Assembly (NCBI GenBank): GCA_037349105.1
Contig: JAYJMM010000114.1
Location: 5,013,501-5,077,500, forward strand
Length of the DNA stretch: 64,000 nt
Direction: 5' to 3'
Source: Limnomonas spitsbergensis
Taxonomy: Eukaryota; Chlorophyta; Chlorophyceae; Chlamydomonadales
Below, piece after piece: positions 53,831 through 64,000 of this stretch (within the stretch, counting starts at the first letter, position 1; the number at the start of each line of letters is the position of its first letter). Under the pieces are notes generated by a model, which saw nothing but the letters and a program-made list of their open reading frames with translations, was not told where the DNA came from and did no database searches. Position numbers and translations under genes: made by a program.

Positions 53831-54397
53831 GGATGGACACGTGGATCGAAGGCTCTTGATGGACATGAGATCCGGGAGATCCAGGTGGATCCGAGTTCAA
53901 GATGAATTAGAGCCATGGCATGTACTGGGATCCCCAAGGTCGAGAAGATCTAGACAGATATGAGATCTGGAGGATCCAGGTGGATCCGAGGTCAGGAGCA
54001 TGTAGACGGATATGAGATTGTGTGGTGAAGGGATGAGGTCATTCACCTAGTCTGATATTATAGCTTGAGGAAAGGACTTGGTGAGCTTCTGAGCGATAGA
54101 TACACATGCTGAGGATAGGAGTACGCATGCCGAAGATCGGAGCCGCATGTTGTTGAGGGTGAAGGTAAGAGACGGTTGTCTCCTAACCTTCGGGTTACCT
54201 CTCGTTAGCACTCGATCTGAAGGGCAGTGCAATCAGCTGCCGTGATGGGGCAAACGCGATTTAAATCATTTCTGACATCACATTTTTTGTTGTAGGCTTG
54301 CTTTGCCTTCGCCTCGCCTGATTTTTATCAGATATCTTGTACTGTTGCTCTTCAGCCCATTATTGAGCCAAACATATACGTGTATACGATGTAAGCC

Positions 54398-54800
54398 ATG
54401 GATGGCAAGACGACTACTTCATGTGAGCATTGTGTCAAACTCTTAAATTTCAGCGGCAACTCATCAGATCTAGGGAACCATCGACAGGGAAGTAGTGCAA
54501 GAGAGGCGCTGAACGGCTGGCCAAGAAGGCCTCATTCTTTCAGCGCACGATTTTATGTTTATTCCCTGCTCCTCCTCCCGCTACACCTGCGGCTACCGTA
54601 CATGCTGCTGTTGCTGTAGAGGCTGCTGCTGCTGTTGTCGAGACTACTGCACCAGCAACTGAGGCGACACCCGAGAGCCCGCCGCAAATCCTATCCCCTG
54701 ACGAAGCGACCCCATTCAGTTTGAGGGGGTGCTGGGCAACGAGGTATCTATTAAGGAATGCAAGAAGCACAAGGGCAAGGCACTCAAGGGGCACATGTGA
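54398..54800 (+). pseudogene. Hypothetical gene remnant with N-terminal CxxC finger
   Basis: The frame from ATG 54398 reads MDGKTTTSCEHCVKLLNFSG and continues to LGNHRQGSSARE, a C-x2-C...H arrangement similar in layout to the finger at 44226 (CGRCGK...RRHQNGREC). Downstream, other frames read ETTAPATEATPESPPQIL and, after a possible acceptor 'cattcag', FEGVLGNEVSIKECKKHKGK to a stop near 54800. The parts look protein-like but are in different frames, so this is either a small spliced gene or a decayed one. No family recognised. Confidence 0.3.
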
Positions 54801-54829
54801 CATGTCCAAGCTCAAGTTAGAAGCTAGTG

Positions 54830-56184
54830 TGCTGCCTTAACTCCACGTTTCTGGAGCATTTTCATGATCTCTAGCCAGGGTGGCCAGGTGGGTACGCAGG
54901 TCAGTGACCGATATCGCAGGCTGGATCCCATATCTGCTCGATGTTTTCTTGTTTGGACATTTGACATTTGATAACTAGCAAGATTGATTAATACCACGAG
55001 CCACGCATAGATCAGCTGGTGGGATTAGATCCCTTTGGCACCCGGTAATTCTGCGTTTTGACTGAGAAATTAAGGTTTGAATGGATTCCGGAGCCAGGCG
55101 CGAGGGTGGGTTGGTTGTCAGCTTGGGGTCGATTCACATTATTTTCATGATGGGGGTTTTAACTTTTTGTGTTTTGCCCCCACTCGTTTGAGGGTAGTAG
55201 GGATGGCAGTTCAAACCTACGGTAGCTTGACTCTTGCCACAATATGCATTAATATGATTTAAATGGAGTAAATAGCTGGCGCGAGCTTCAAGTGATTTTT
55301 AAACGGTGTGGAGTACGACTTGCAAGCAAGTTGTCATATCACTCAAAACGGATCCAAGGGGGTCTCCTTGACACACTCAATTTTAAGGGTCGAGAAATTG
55401 CCACGTTCGGTCACTGTAGTGTAGCAAAAGCCACGTTACAAGCTGGTCTGTATAAATCTTTGATGGGTATATAGCTTGCCAAATAATTAAATCACACGTG
55501 GTCTAGTGAACGTAACTCGCGTCGCTTTGGCGATCTCTTTATTTCTTTCTATACCTGCAGGAGTTCTGGTCGAACAGCAAGAAATTAACATGAGCATAAG
55601 CAATAAACCCATACCGACTATTGGAGACAAAATTTAAAACGACTGGTAGGTCCCGGTATCAGAGTCCGCTTTGCTTAAATAATCTAAGTTACCGTATGAA
55701 TCGTTGCTCCACACGGACATAACTATCCAGTGAGAAATATTCCAACATTTGTTTTTATTGAATTCTTATAATTAGAACTGAACTTTCAAATCGGTCTGCG
55801 ACCTCGGTAATTAGGCACCACGGTACTGCATCAGCAGGGTACAGCATTCCGCTAAAAACATGGCGAATTGGTCAATTCGCGGTAAATGGGTGGGTGACAT
55901 GACGGACATGTGCCAGACGCCCCGATGATGTTCGATGTGGTTTTAGACTTGGGGTGATGCTTGACAGAGCGAAATTAAGCATGGCGGGTTTAGTGGGCTT
56001 TCATCGTGTCTGGACCTGACTGGTGGACGGGACGCGCACTTGCGTCGACCTGTCCAATTTCCGAACGTACGGCAATTGGCATTATTCTGGATCTCGCTGC
56101 CCATGCCCCTCAAGTGCGCTGTTAGGGACGTACATGATGCTGCATATCAAGTAGATTCATCAACATCCGTTTTCAGGGGTCAAC
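54830..56184 (+). other. Upstream region of RER1
   Basis: Ordinary composition, AT-richer than most of the window, no repeat array. An 8-bp-arm palindrome 'gcgaattggtcaattcgc' lies near 55863. No gene recognised; the RER1 promoter should lie in the last few hundred bases. Confidence 0.4.
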
Positions 56185-59100
56185 ATGGACGCAGCAGATC
56201 CATCAGATAGCTCCAGCTCCAGCTCTGGCGTTGCCATACTGATACGAAAGATAAACCAGCGATTTCAAACAATCCTAGATAGATGCAGCCCCCACATCAC
56301 CCCGAGATGGACGGCCCTCGTGGTCTCGATCCTCATTTACGTCGTCCGTGTGTGGGCTCTTCGTGGCTTCTACATCGTGTCCTATGGACTCGCGATCTAC
56401 AACCTGAACCTACTGCTGGGCTTCCTCACGCCCCAGTTCGATCCCGACTCGGAAGGTCCCGTGCTGCCGACAAAGACAGAGGAGTTCAAACCTTTCGTCA
56501 GACGCCTACCCGAATTCAAATTCTGGTGAGGGCGGACAGTGAAGCTCCACAAGCGGCCAAATGCTTTGAGTATTGTCTGGGAAGCATGACAAGCGCATAA
56601 GTGACATGGTAAAGTAGTTATGCCAATGCTTCATCGCCCACATGCGAGGTCACGCCATGCATGCGCTTGCACGACCTCCATGTGACGATGCGCTCGCCAA
56701 GGCAATCCAAGCATGCTTTTCCGCAATCTCCTTTAGACCCTGTGCGTGACAAGCATATACGTCAGTCCAAAAAGCACGCATGCCCTTGACAAACAGTCTA
56801 TGGCAGGAGGCAACGCTGCCTCCTCTGCAAAAAACTTCCACATGCCCTATAAGGCAAGAGCGCACGCATATAGAGAAAATTTGGATCATATCTTGACCCT
56901 CACTTGCCGATGCAGCTCGCTTGAACCATCAACCCTAAACCCTCACTGGCCGCCACTGCGTCTGATCCCCCGCAACCTTCCGCCGAAACAGGTACTCATC
57001 GATTAAGTCGATCTCCATCGGCTTCTTCATGACCTTCTTCAGCATGTTTGACGTGCCGGTCTTCTGGCCAATTCTGCTGCTCTACTGGTGAGAGGACGAC
57101 CCTAGAGCTGTGCCCTCCTAGGAAAGTATCCAGTGCCTTGCCAAGACAGGATAAGAAGAAAGGAAAGCTGCGCCCCATGAGCATATGCGGGACAAGGGAA
57201 CAGCGCAGCTTCGGGCAGGCGGGGAATGGATGTATCACATGATTATGAAAAATCCAGCACCCTGGCATAAAATAAATTATATTATACTGTAGATTTGCTT
57301 TGCCTTCCTTAAGAATCAACGCTGTCTGGGGACCCATAGATTTTCTACTAAGTATCAATTGTCGACGCCGGGTTTCACTCAAAAATCAAGAGTTTGTGCT
57401 GACAGATCGAATCTACGGTAGTCCACATCCAGGGAAATAATCGGGTGCCCTGCTTGGAGGGGAAGAGATCCAGCGCCCTCTCCGGAAAATATCCTGCGCC
57501 ATACCAGGACAGGATCGGATCTAGCGCCCTGCCGGGGCCGGAAGAAATTTAGCACCCTGCCTGGGAGGGAAGAAATCTAGCAAAGGGTGAAATATGCGCT
57601 GCCCTACCAAAATGAGGGGAGATCTAGCGCCGTCTCATAAAGATAACCAGTGCGCTGCCAGGAGGAGATTCAGCGCCTGGTTGAGTGTGCTTGCCTGCCA
57701 GCTCATGCACGTTGCGGCACGTCTGAGGGACAACAAAATGCTCTCTGGGTGCCAGGCTCCTGGAGTAATTTTGAATCGCGGCCTCCCTTTGAATACCACC
57801 GACGCCGGCCGATGTCGAAGTCATCTGAGTTTGCTTTGATGAAGTAAATGATTGCTGTTTCACCCTTTTATTTGAAGATTCATTGCCTCTTATAACTTTC
57901 CCGGACAACAGCATTTGTGTTCTTGATTTTGTTGCTCCCTGCAGAGTCAGCGTAATATCAAAATTTACCTGTGACCAGGCTACCAGACTGCGCAGCTGTG
58001 CTTTGTCGTCCTCCTGTGAATAAAGTATTTCCTGAAGCATGGGTATATTTCCAAAGTGTGCCGCGCATGCCCGTGACCATGCGGACGGATGTTATGGGCG
58101 CTCTTCACATTTCCTTTCATGGTCATCCAGCTACATCACAGGCTATGGCCAGGGGGGGGGCTGGTGCAGCAAGCCCTGCTGCCTGGTCCACCTGCCATGG
58201 ACCCATCATGCTTTGGTCCCCATCGGCCCAGTGGTGGCTGCCCAGTAGCCCTTAAAAGCAGGAGCTGTGTAACGGTACTTCCAAAACTGGGCTGCCGACT
58301 GGCCGCACTAAAATATTTGCCTGGTACTACGCACCAATATAAGCTCTGGCGATTTTGAATACGCACCGGCTCCTCACGTAAGCATCTGCCGCCTCGGTTC
58401 CTTTCCTCCCTGCTGCAGAGCAGAGACAAGGGAGACGTAGGAATGGTAGGATACCGCCCCCATGTTGTGGACTGGCTATTGCTTCTGGCCAACTGTTTCC
58501 CCCATTCCCCTCTTCCTTTTCCTCCTTCTTCTGACCCACCATTGCCCCCCTTGTCCTCCTTCTGCCCACCCATTGCCCCCCTTCCTCTCCTCATCCTTCT
58601 TCTGCTCAACCATGGCCTCCCTCCTCATCCTCGTTCCTCCTTTTTCTGCCCGACCACTGCTCCCCTCCGCCCTCTGCTCACTCATTGCCTCCCTCCCCAT
58701 CCTCGGGCCTCCTCCGTCTGCCCAGCCACTGCTCCGGTGCTCCTCTCTCAACTATCGGCCCTCGTCGTTCTGCCTGACCACTGCCCCCCTTCTCTTCTTT
58801 GTGCTCTCAAGGTTCATACTCTTCTTCGTCACGATGAAGCGGCAAATCATGCACATGATCAAGTACAAGTACCTGCCCTTTTCATTCGGGAAGAAGGTGA
58901 GGGACAGATGTTAGCGCCTTGCACCATCAGCCTTTTTCGATTAAAAGAAAGGCCAGGGATACGGTAGCAGTGCGGTGCCTTAAGAAAGGCCAGGTTTCTG
59001 GGTGGTGATGCCCTGTCAAGGGAAACGGACTACGTTGAAGGTAGGCGTACAGAAACTATGGGTGGTGGTGACTCGCTGGCTTCAATATTGCAGGTTAAAG

Positions 59101-59842
59101 TTTGGGCTGGTCAAAAATGCTTGGGTTTCTTTGATGCCGGATGTTTTATGTGGGACGTGTCAAGCTAGATGCTTTGAACAAATCGAAGAAAGAACACAAG
59201 AAAAAGAAAGAAAGAAAGAAAGACGTGGCTTTTGAGGGATTGCAGTATTAGGGCTGCCCGACGTAGGGGTACATCTGGAGGTGCAGGCACGGGATCTAGG
59301 TGGATGAACAAGGGGTAGAGATAAAGTGTTGCTGGGCAGAAGTTAGAGGTGGCGCCTGGCTGGCATGGGCTTGGGGCCTGCCTGACCCCACGCTGATGCT
59401 GCCATTATCTATTTTCCGCGTTCCAGCTGGAAATCAGGTACATCATAAGATTTTTTTAACAGGCCGCCCCGCAGCCGCCACTGGCTCCCTTGGGGCCTAA
59501 CCTGGACCGGCTGGCGGCCGGCGGCCCTAGCAGCATGGCTGGTCACACCTGGGGCCTGAGGCCGGAGGCTGGAATGTAGCTGACAAATAGCTGAGTCACG
59601 ATAAAAGAAACGCTGTTTAATCATGGCCTACGTCTGAAGGCTGAGGATGCCTAGTGCAGCAAGCTCTGCTGCTTGGCTGGTCGAGTTTTCTTCATTATCG
59701 GCTTAGACTAAATTATATACATACAGAAGTATACTGGGAGGTGGAAAGCTTGACTGAATATCTTGCATGCTGTTTTCTGATCTTTGACCCCCTGCAGAAG
59801 TATTCTGGGAGGGGGAAAGCTGACGCCAAGGACAGCAAGTGA
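56185..59842 (+). CDS. RER1: RER1, Golgi-to-ER retrieval receptor, 4 exons, 188 aa
   Basis: Sorting receptor of the early Golgi that returns escaped ER membrane proteins through COPI vesicles. Exons: 56185-56525, 56992-57087, 58812-58896, 59798-59842, with phases 2, 2 and 0; 567 nt is exactly 189 codons. Family landmarks (PF03248): RYTPRW-like region here [20 protein letters not shown], then [20 protein letters not shown], then LPEFKFW at the first junction, [20 protein letters not shown], and [20 protein letters not shown] near the end. Four hydrophobic stretches fit the W-shaped topology known for RER1. The tail [11 protein letters not shown] is short and charged. The N-terminus is Ser-rich, as in plant homologues. 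Exon 3 uses a CAAG acceptor. Introns 2 and 3 contain copies of the following exon starts. Confidence 0.93.
58163..58262 (-). repeat. Repeat family B copy
   Basis: 'ggtgcagcaagccctgctgc', 'atggacccatcatgctttgg' and 'ggcccagtggtggctgccca'. Lies in RER1 intron 2, opposite in orientation to the copies at 8866 and 48728. Confidence 0.55.
58490..58811 (+). repeat. Decayed tandem copies of RER1 exon 3 start
   Basis: Units of about 60-70 bp such as 'cctcatccttcttctgctca', 'cctcctttttctgcccgacc', 'gttctgcctgaccactgccc' resemble the true junction 'caaggttcatactcttcttcg' less its last base. The C-rich spacer 'ccattgcccccctt' repeats with them. Resemblance is weaker than in other genes because the sequence is pyrimidine-rich. 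Confidence 0.55.
59480..59605 (+). repeat. Repeat family B copy in RER1 intron 3
   Basis: 'acctggaccggctggcggcc', 'ctagcagcatggctggtcac', 'ggccggaggctggaatgtag', 'ctgagtcacga'. Best match is 28547-28680. Confidence 0.65.
59722..59752 (+). repeat. Decoy copy of RER1 exon 4
   Basis: 'cagaagtatactgggaggtg' + 'gaaagcttgactga' closely matches the true junction at 59797/59798 ('cag|aagtattctgggagg' then 'gggaaagctgacgc'), 73 bp further on. It retains CAG but would run to an early stop. Confidence 0.85.
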
Positions 59843-61180
59843 GGGCGAGGGGCTTGGATTGCCTGCCGACCCGCAGCTCAGGATCGAATCGGATTACGCT
59901 ATTTTCATCGGACGCCAATAATTTGATTTGGCCGGCCGCTCTACTCCCCTGGACCTAGATTCCTGGAATCTCAGCAGCGGCACATTGGCGGCAATGAGGC
60001 CCGACTAGGCCCAGCGGACAGCCCCCCGCGGCCCTCCTTCTTGACTTAATGGATGTGGACGGTGTGCTGGCAACTTGGCCATCAGTTTCTTCAAGGCCCG
60101 AGTAATAGGGAGGCGAGGTGCCGTCGGCCGCAAGGGTGCACTAGACCGCTGCCATTGCCATACAGCTGTCAATGTTTGTATGGTCGTGGTTTATGAAAGG
60201 CAGACACTGCAGAGTCAGAGGCAGGCACCTGGCCCCAAAGCTGACGAGGCTTGGTGCAGCGTAGAGCTGCTTGTTTGCAGGGCTTTAGGCTGTGTAGCTG
60301 CAGAGCTGTTTGGCCGCAGTGGCAAGGCTGTTTGGCCTTCGGGCACCATGTCTGAGCTGCGTGTTGCTTTGATCTTGCCGCATGGGGGGATGGAGCCTTA
60401 GGTAGCATGCAGCCTTGCAGTGCCAAAAGGGAGCGAGGTGACGCAGCGTCCTCCTGGCAACTGACAGCAGGGGCGGAGGGGGGCGTTGAAGCAATTGAGT
60501 AACGGTGCGCGTTAGAAGGCTCGGGGCGGACAGACCGTTGCGGGCAGGCCTGGGCTGGAGGAACTGGACTGGGAGCAAAGATCAGCAGCCCTGTGCTGTT
60601 GGCAGGGCCTGTGTCCTCACCTGAGTGGCACGGCCCTGATCTGACTGCGGCTCGCTGTTCGCCTCACTCTCAGTAGGCCCCTGATGAAATCGCAAACAGC
60701 TGCAGTTGGCGCTTTTGGCATGATGTTTCAAGCAGCCAGGCATGGCATAATATTTTGTCGGTACCGTGTGGGCCATTGGAGTGTTTCTGATCCTCAGTAT
60801 GGTATGGAGTTTCGAGTATTACCAGGAGTGTTACTAAGGCAGGCAATAGGGTGGTGATAGTAACTTGGGCACGACTTGAAGTTATGGTGGTCACGACTGT
60901 AAACGCGATAGCTGAGTGTTTGGCGCTGCACTGCCATGCTTGTCAGCCTCACTATCCTATCACCTGTCAATCAACAGCGACCAGATGGTTTTCTTCGTTT
61001 TCTCGATGAAGGTGAGACAGAACTAGAGGTTGTTCAGTTATTGGGGCTATGTAGCTATGAGGCCACGCCGCTAGCGAGAATAAGTCAACGGCAGAAAACT
61101 TCGGGACCTTCTACAAAAGAGGCGTGGGCGCCCGACTGTTCCAGGGGGGGGTGACGATGAACGAATGCTAACATCGTAAG
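59843..61180 (+). other. Downstream of RER1, no supported gene
   Basis: Ordinary composition with short chance frames. A degraded family A head ('aggcgtgggcgcccgactg') lies near 61122. No terminator-like or RNA-gene structure recognised. Confidence 0.4.
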
Positions 61181-61189
61181 ATAACATTA

Positions 61190-62475
61190 CCGGTGTGACG
61201 GCTTGACTCTTCCGGGGCAGGGGATATGGTTTGCCTTTTTTGTTGAGGTTGTTGTTGTTTGCAAGGTGACCTTGCTTTCCTTTCTTTCCTCTTCTGCCTT
61301 CTCCCTTGAATTTCCAAGCTGACTTAATTTAGAAAGAAAACGCCTGAGCGTGGCTTGAGGAATACGGGATTTTAAATGCCGTACACCGGGAGACAAAAAC
61401 CTGGTGGTTAAGGAGGGTCGTCAAGGGGTATCGGACAATAATGGGCAGGGGAGTTTTCCAGATGGCGTCGCTGACGAAGGATGTTTATATGGCAGCGTAT
61501 GGTATGCTTCGTGAGACGGCTGAGGACGGAGGAGATGTCGTGTTTGGAGACACCGAGCATGCTAAGGATTTTTATCGGCAGGACGAAAGAGGAAGCCTGC
61601 GGTGCCCAGAAGGATGATATGTGTATGAGAAGAAGGCGGGGAAGGATGAGGGGGGGGGAAGGGCACGGTCGGCGAAGGATCAGGGGGAAGGGCAGGATGG
61701 AGAACGGGTGCCAATGAAACTGTCCAACCATTATGTTTGAGGAGAAGGATAAGATTTAAATGTTGTTCTGACTTACGGGCATGGCATTGTTCGAAAGAAA
61801 ATTCGGAGGTGTAACCGACTTCAACAACGTGTATAGTGCAAGTCCTCTGGAGCCGAGACATAGTTTGTGAGCTAGAGAGTTGACCAGCGCGGTAAAGACG
61901 AAGGAATTCGGAATGTGGGAGACCTTGGACAATAAGCAAATCCGGTCGCAATTTGTCACAGTAATCAAAGGTGTCAGGGAAAGTGGGGGGTCGTCGGGGC
62001 ACTAGCCAACGTGGGAGACGGGTGTCATAGACCCCGAAGGGAAGGTTAGCACGGGAAGTGGCATCCATGATAGTAAAAGAGGAGCCTAGGGAGCCATTAG
62101 CAATAGCAGTTTGGATGATGCATACAGCTCGGTTGTGTCGAGCAATGTATGAGGCGGACATGGAGGAATGAGCACAACCGCCTAAAAGATGGCCAGGGGT
62201 ATCATTGGGATGGGAGCATATGGGACAGTGGGGGGTGGTGCGAGTGCCTACAGCCGTTTTGTAAGGGCGGTTCATATGCATGGCTGTAGATGCAGTCCAC
62301 AGGGTATTGGTGCGCGATTTGAGGATGTTGCGAATACCACTAAAGGGCAGACCCATGTGCCATAAGATGGGAAGGTAGGAGGCGAGGGCAGAGGCAACGA
62401 GGACTTGCATGCGGACATAGCGCAAGGGCAGAGGGGGAGAAGTAGGACGACGTGGCCGAGCTTGAGCAGGGCCAG
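61190..62475 (-). pseudogene. 5'-truncated LINE (non-LTR retrotransposon) fragment with frameshift
   Basis: Minus-strand frame 62425-61562 covers the C-terminal end of a LINE ORF2. It shows the zinc-knuckle-like segment HCPICSHPNDTPGHLLGGC followed by SYIARHNRAVCIIQTAI, then FDYCDKLRPDLLIVQG, and TIHVVEVGYTSEFSFEQCHA. The continuation (LGVSKHDISSVLSRLTKHTI to ILRQRRHLE) is found in another frame ending near 61408, so a frameshift lies between about 61700 and 61580, probably at the homopolymer near 61648. Reverse transcriptase and endonuclease parts are missing: the element starts abruptly beside a family A head at about 62450-62475. Its 3' untranslated part (61190-61340) matches the family A fragment at 6480-6605. 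Dead copy. Confidence 0.7.
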
Positions 62476-62799
62476 AGGTGTAACGTTGTTAACCGGTGTG
62501 ACGAAAGATGAAAAGCGTTGAGATGCTGATTGGGGCTGTGGCTCCCAGCCCTCCAGTGTGTAACCCTCAACATCGAGTCCCCCAACAGGCATTTTAAAGC
62601 CGTGTTGCACTGCTGCCCATCGTAGCGCTCTCAAGCCCGGAGAGACGGAAACCGCACGTCCTTTACGGTACAGGACATCTTTAGAGGAGTGATGGTTAGG
62701 ATCAGCCCTCTGCGCATGGTCTTGTACTTGAGGCTGGCCTTTTTCAGCAAGGCCCAGGGGTGTAACGACCCTAAACGAGGCTGGTAGAGGGGAGGTTGT

Positions 62800-63090
62800 T
62801 GGTGCTGAAACCAGGGATCTATTTCCTATCTCCTTTCCTGGTGGGTGATTATGACTTGGGCTGGAGGCAACCAGAGATCTATTGCCCCTCCCTCCCAGAG
62901 GGTGATTATGACTTGGGCTGATGGCAGGAATTTCGGTGGGGGCTGAATCGACGAGGCATGTAGGCTCGTTTCAGGCATCAATTGTGATGCTCTGTTTGAC
63001 TGTAGAAGCTATACTGGTTTACGGGCACATGTCCCATGCGTCAATTGTGATGCTCTGTTGGACTGTAAAAACTTCACTAAAAACTTCACA
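62800..63090 (+). repeat. Two small direct duplications
   Basis: 'ggtgattatgacttgggctg' occurs near 62842 and 62902 within a ~60-bp duplicated unit. 'catcaattgtgatgctctgt' / 'gtcaattgtgatgctctgtt' occurs near 62977 and 63039, followed by 'gactgta'. No gene recognised from 62480 to the end of the window. Confidence 0.8.
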
Positions 63091-64000
63091 GGCAGCTGGC
63101 TAGCTGACCGTTAGTTACATGAATTCCAAACTCGCTTTTGAGCGACCTGTTGCTTTAAATAATAAGCACCGGGCAGCTGTAAGCTGTCCGGCTGGGGCAT
63201 TTATGCTAAAATGGCAAACTATCCCCCCCATGGCCGTTGATACTCAGTTGGACCAGATGCAAGCATAGTAACAAACTGACAACTGATTCTTACCAATGCC
63301 AGCAAAACTTTGAATCCAAAAGTTGGCATCATAATCTCCCCGTCCTGCACCATGTAGACCCGCAATGTTGCATGATACATGTGGACCGCGCAGTGGCATC
63401 CATACCCAAAGGTTGAAGGACCGAACCCGCTACACGATCTTCTCTCTCCTCCCGACTAGAGCGCCGGGTTCCATGTTCCTACCCCCTCACATAGGAGGAT
63501 GGCATGGCTGCACCATGGCCCATGCTGTGCATGGTAGCTGGAATTGAGCATAGTCATTCCCTACCAGCCCCACGTAGCCGAGCGTTCAGTAGGGCCCAGC
63601 GGGTATGCTCTGTTCTAAACATGTGGACCGAGAAAAGACGAGCCACATGTTAGTTCACCCTGGGAGCTTAGGAGGACGTGGAGGAGAAGGTAGTAGGCGT
63701 AGAGGCAGCAGCCTAGAACAGAGCGGGGGCACTTTCGCGGTAGAAGACTAAACTGATTTATCACTGCCCCATCATAACCCCAAAAAGTCGAATAAAGAAA
63801 TTAAACTGGAAAACACGATCAACACACCCATGTGGTACAATTACCGGTATACGTCATGACCGCAGCAGAGGCAGAGTGGGATAACGCGCGTGACCTCTCA
63901 GGTGGGGCATATATCGGTATTCCTTTGTTTGCATTACCAGTGCATGTACAGGAAATGTATGAACAATCCTGCCAGGGTGCCCCTAGTCCTACGGACTGCA

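Overview
The window is nuclear DNA of a eukaryote, most likely a green-lineage alga. The evidence is: every recognisable gene is cut into short exons with GT-AG introns; telomere-type CCCTAAA/TTTAGGG motifs are scattered through introns; one gene looks like a plant-type small-RNA-degrading nuclease; another looks like a plant SYP5/syntaxin-8-type Qc-SNARE. A repeat-bloated prasinophyte such as Cymbomonas is a possibility, but that is a guess from general character and not a match I could test. No prokaryotic features, rRNA or convincing tRNA gene were seen.

Five genes can be reconstructed by joining exons whose reading phases agree at every junction: (1) a Qc-SNARE, 3' part only, about 347-3982 (+); (2) an SDN/REXO-type DEDDh 3'-5' exoribonuclease, 8012-23969 (+), 14 exons, 640 aa; (3) a cornichon/ERV14 cargo receptor, 46248 down to at least 38001 (-), with the extreme C-terminus unresolved; (4) an SLC35B1/UTR-type nucleotide-sugar transporter, 46698-53196 (+), 4 exons, 327 aa, divergent from cornichon across 449 bp; (5) RER1, 56185-59842 (+), 4 exons, 188 aa. 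Four of the five act in the early secretory pathway. A 462-aa Cys-rich ORF (42834-44222, -) sits inside a cornichon intron. A 5'-truncated LINE fragment lies at 61190-62475 (-). A non-autonomous hAT-like element with a perfect 8-bp target duplication lies at 40002-40894.

Most of the remaining sequence is tandem repeat: an 82-bp satellite (about 29550-38000, roughly 100 copies), a 38-bp satellite (17660-19830, about 57 copies), a 1465-bp near-identical segmental duplication (8210-11142), a C-rich 27-30-bp array (41343-42530), and many minisatellites.

The main discovery candidate is that these repeats are not independent of the genes. In all five genes, introns contain tandem, progressively decayed copies of the adjacent exon edge with its splice site. 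In the SNARE gene a complete 63-nt exon with both splice sites occurs five times plus one decayed copy. In the nuclease, eight decoy copies precede one exon. In the cornichon gene the 82-bp satellite monomer itself carries the end of exon 4 and its 5' splice site. This suggests that introns here grow by repeated tandem duplication across exon-intron boundaries.
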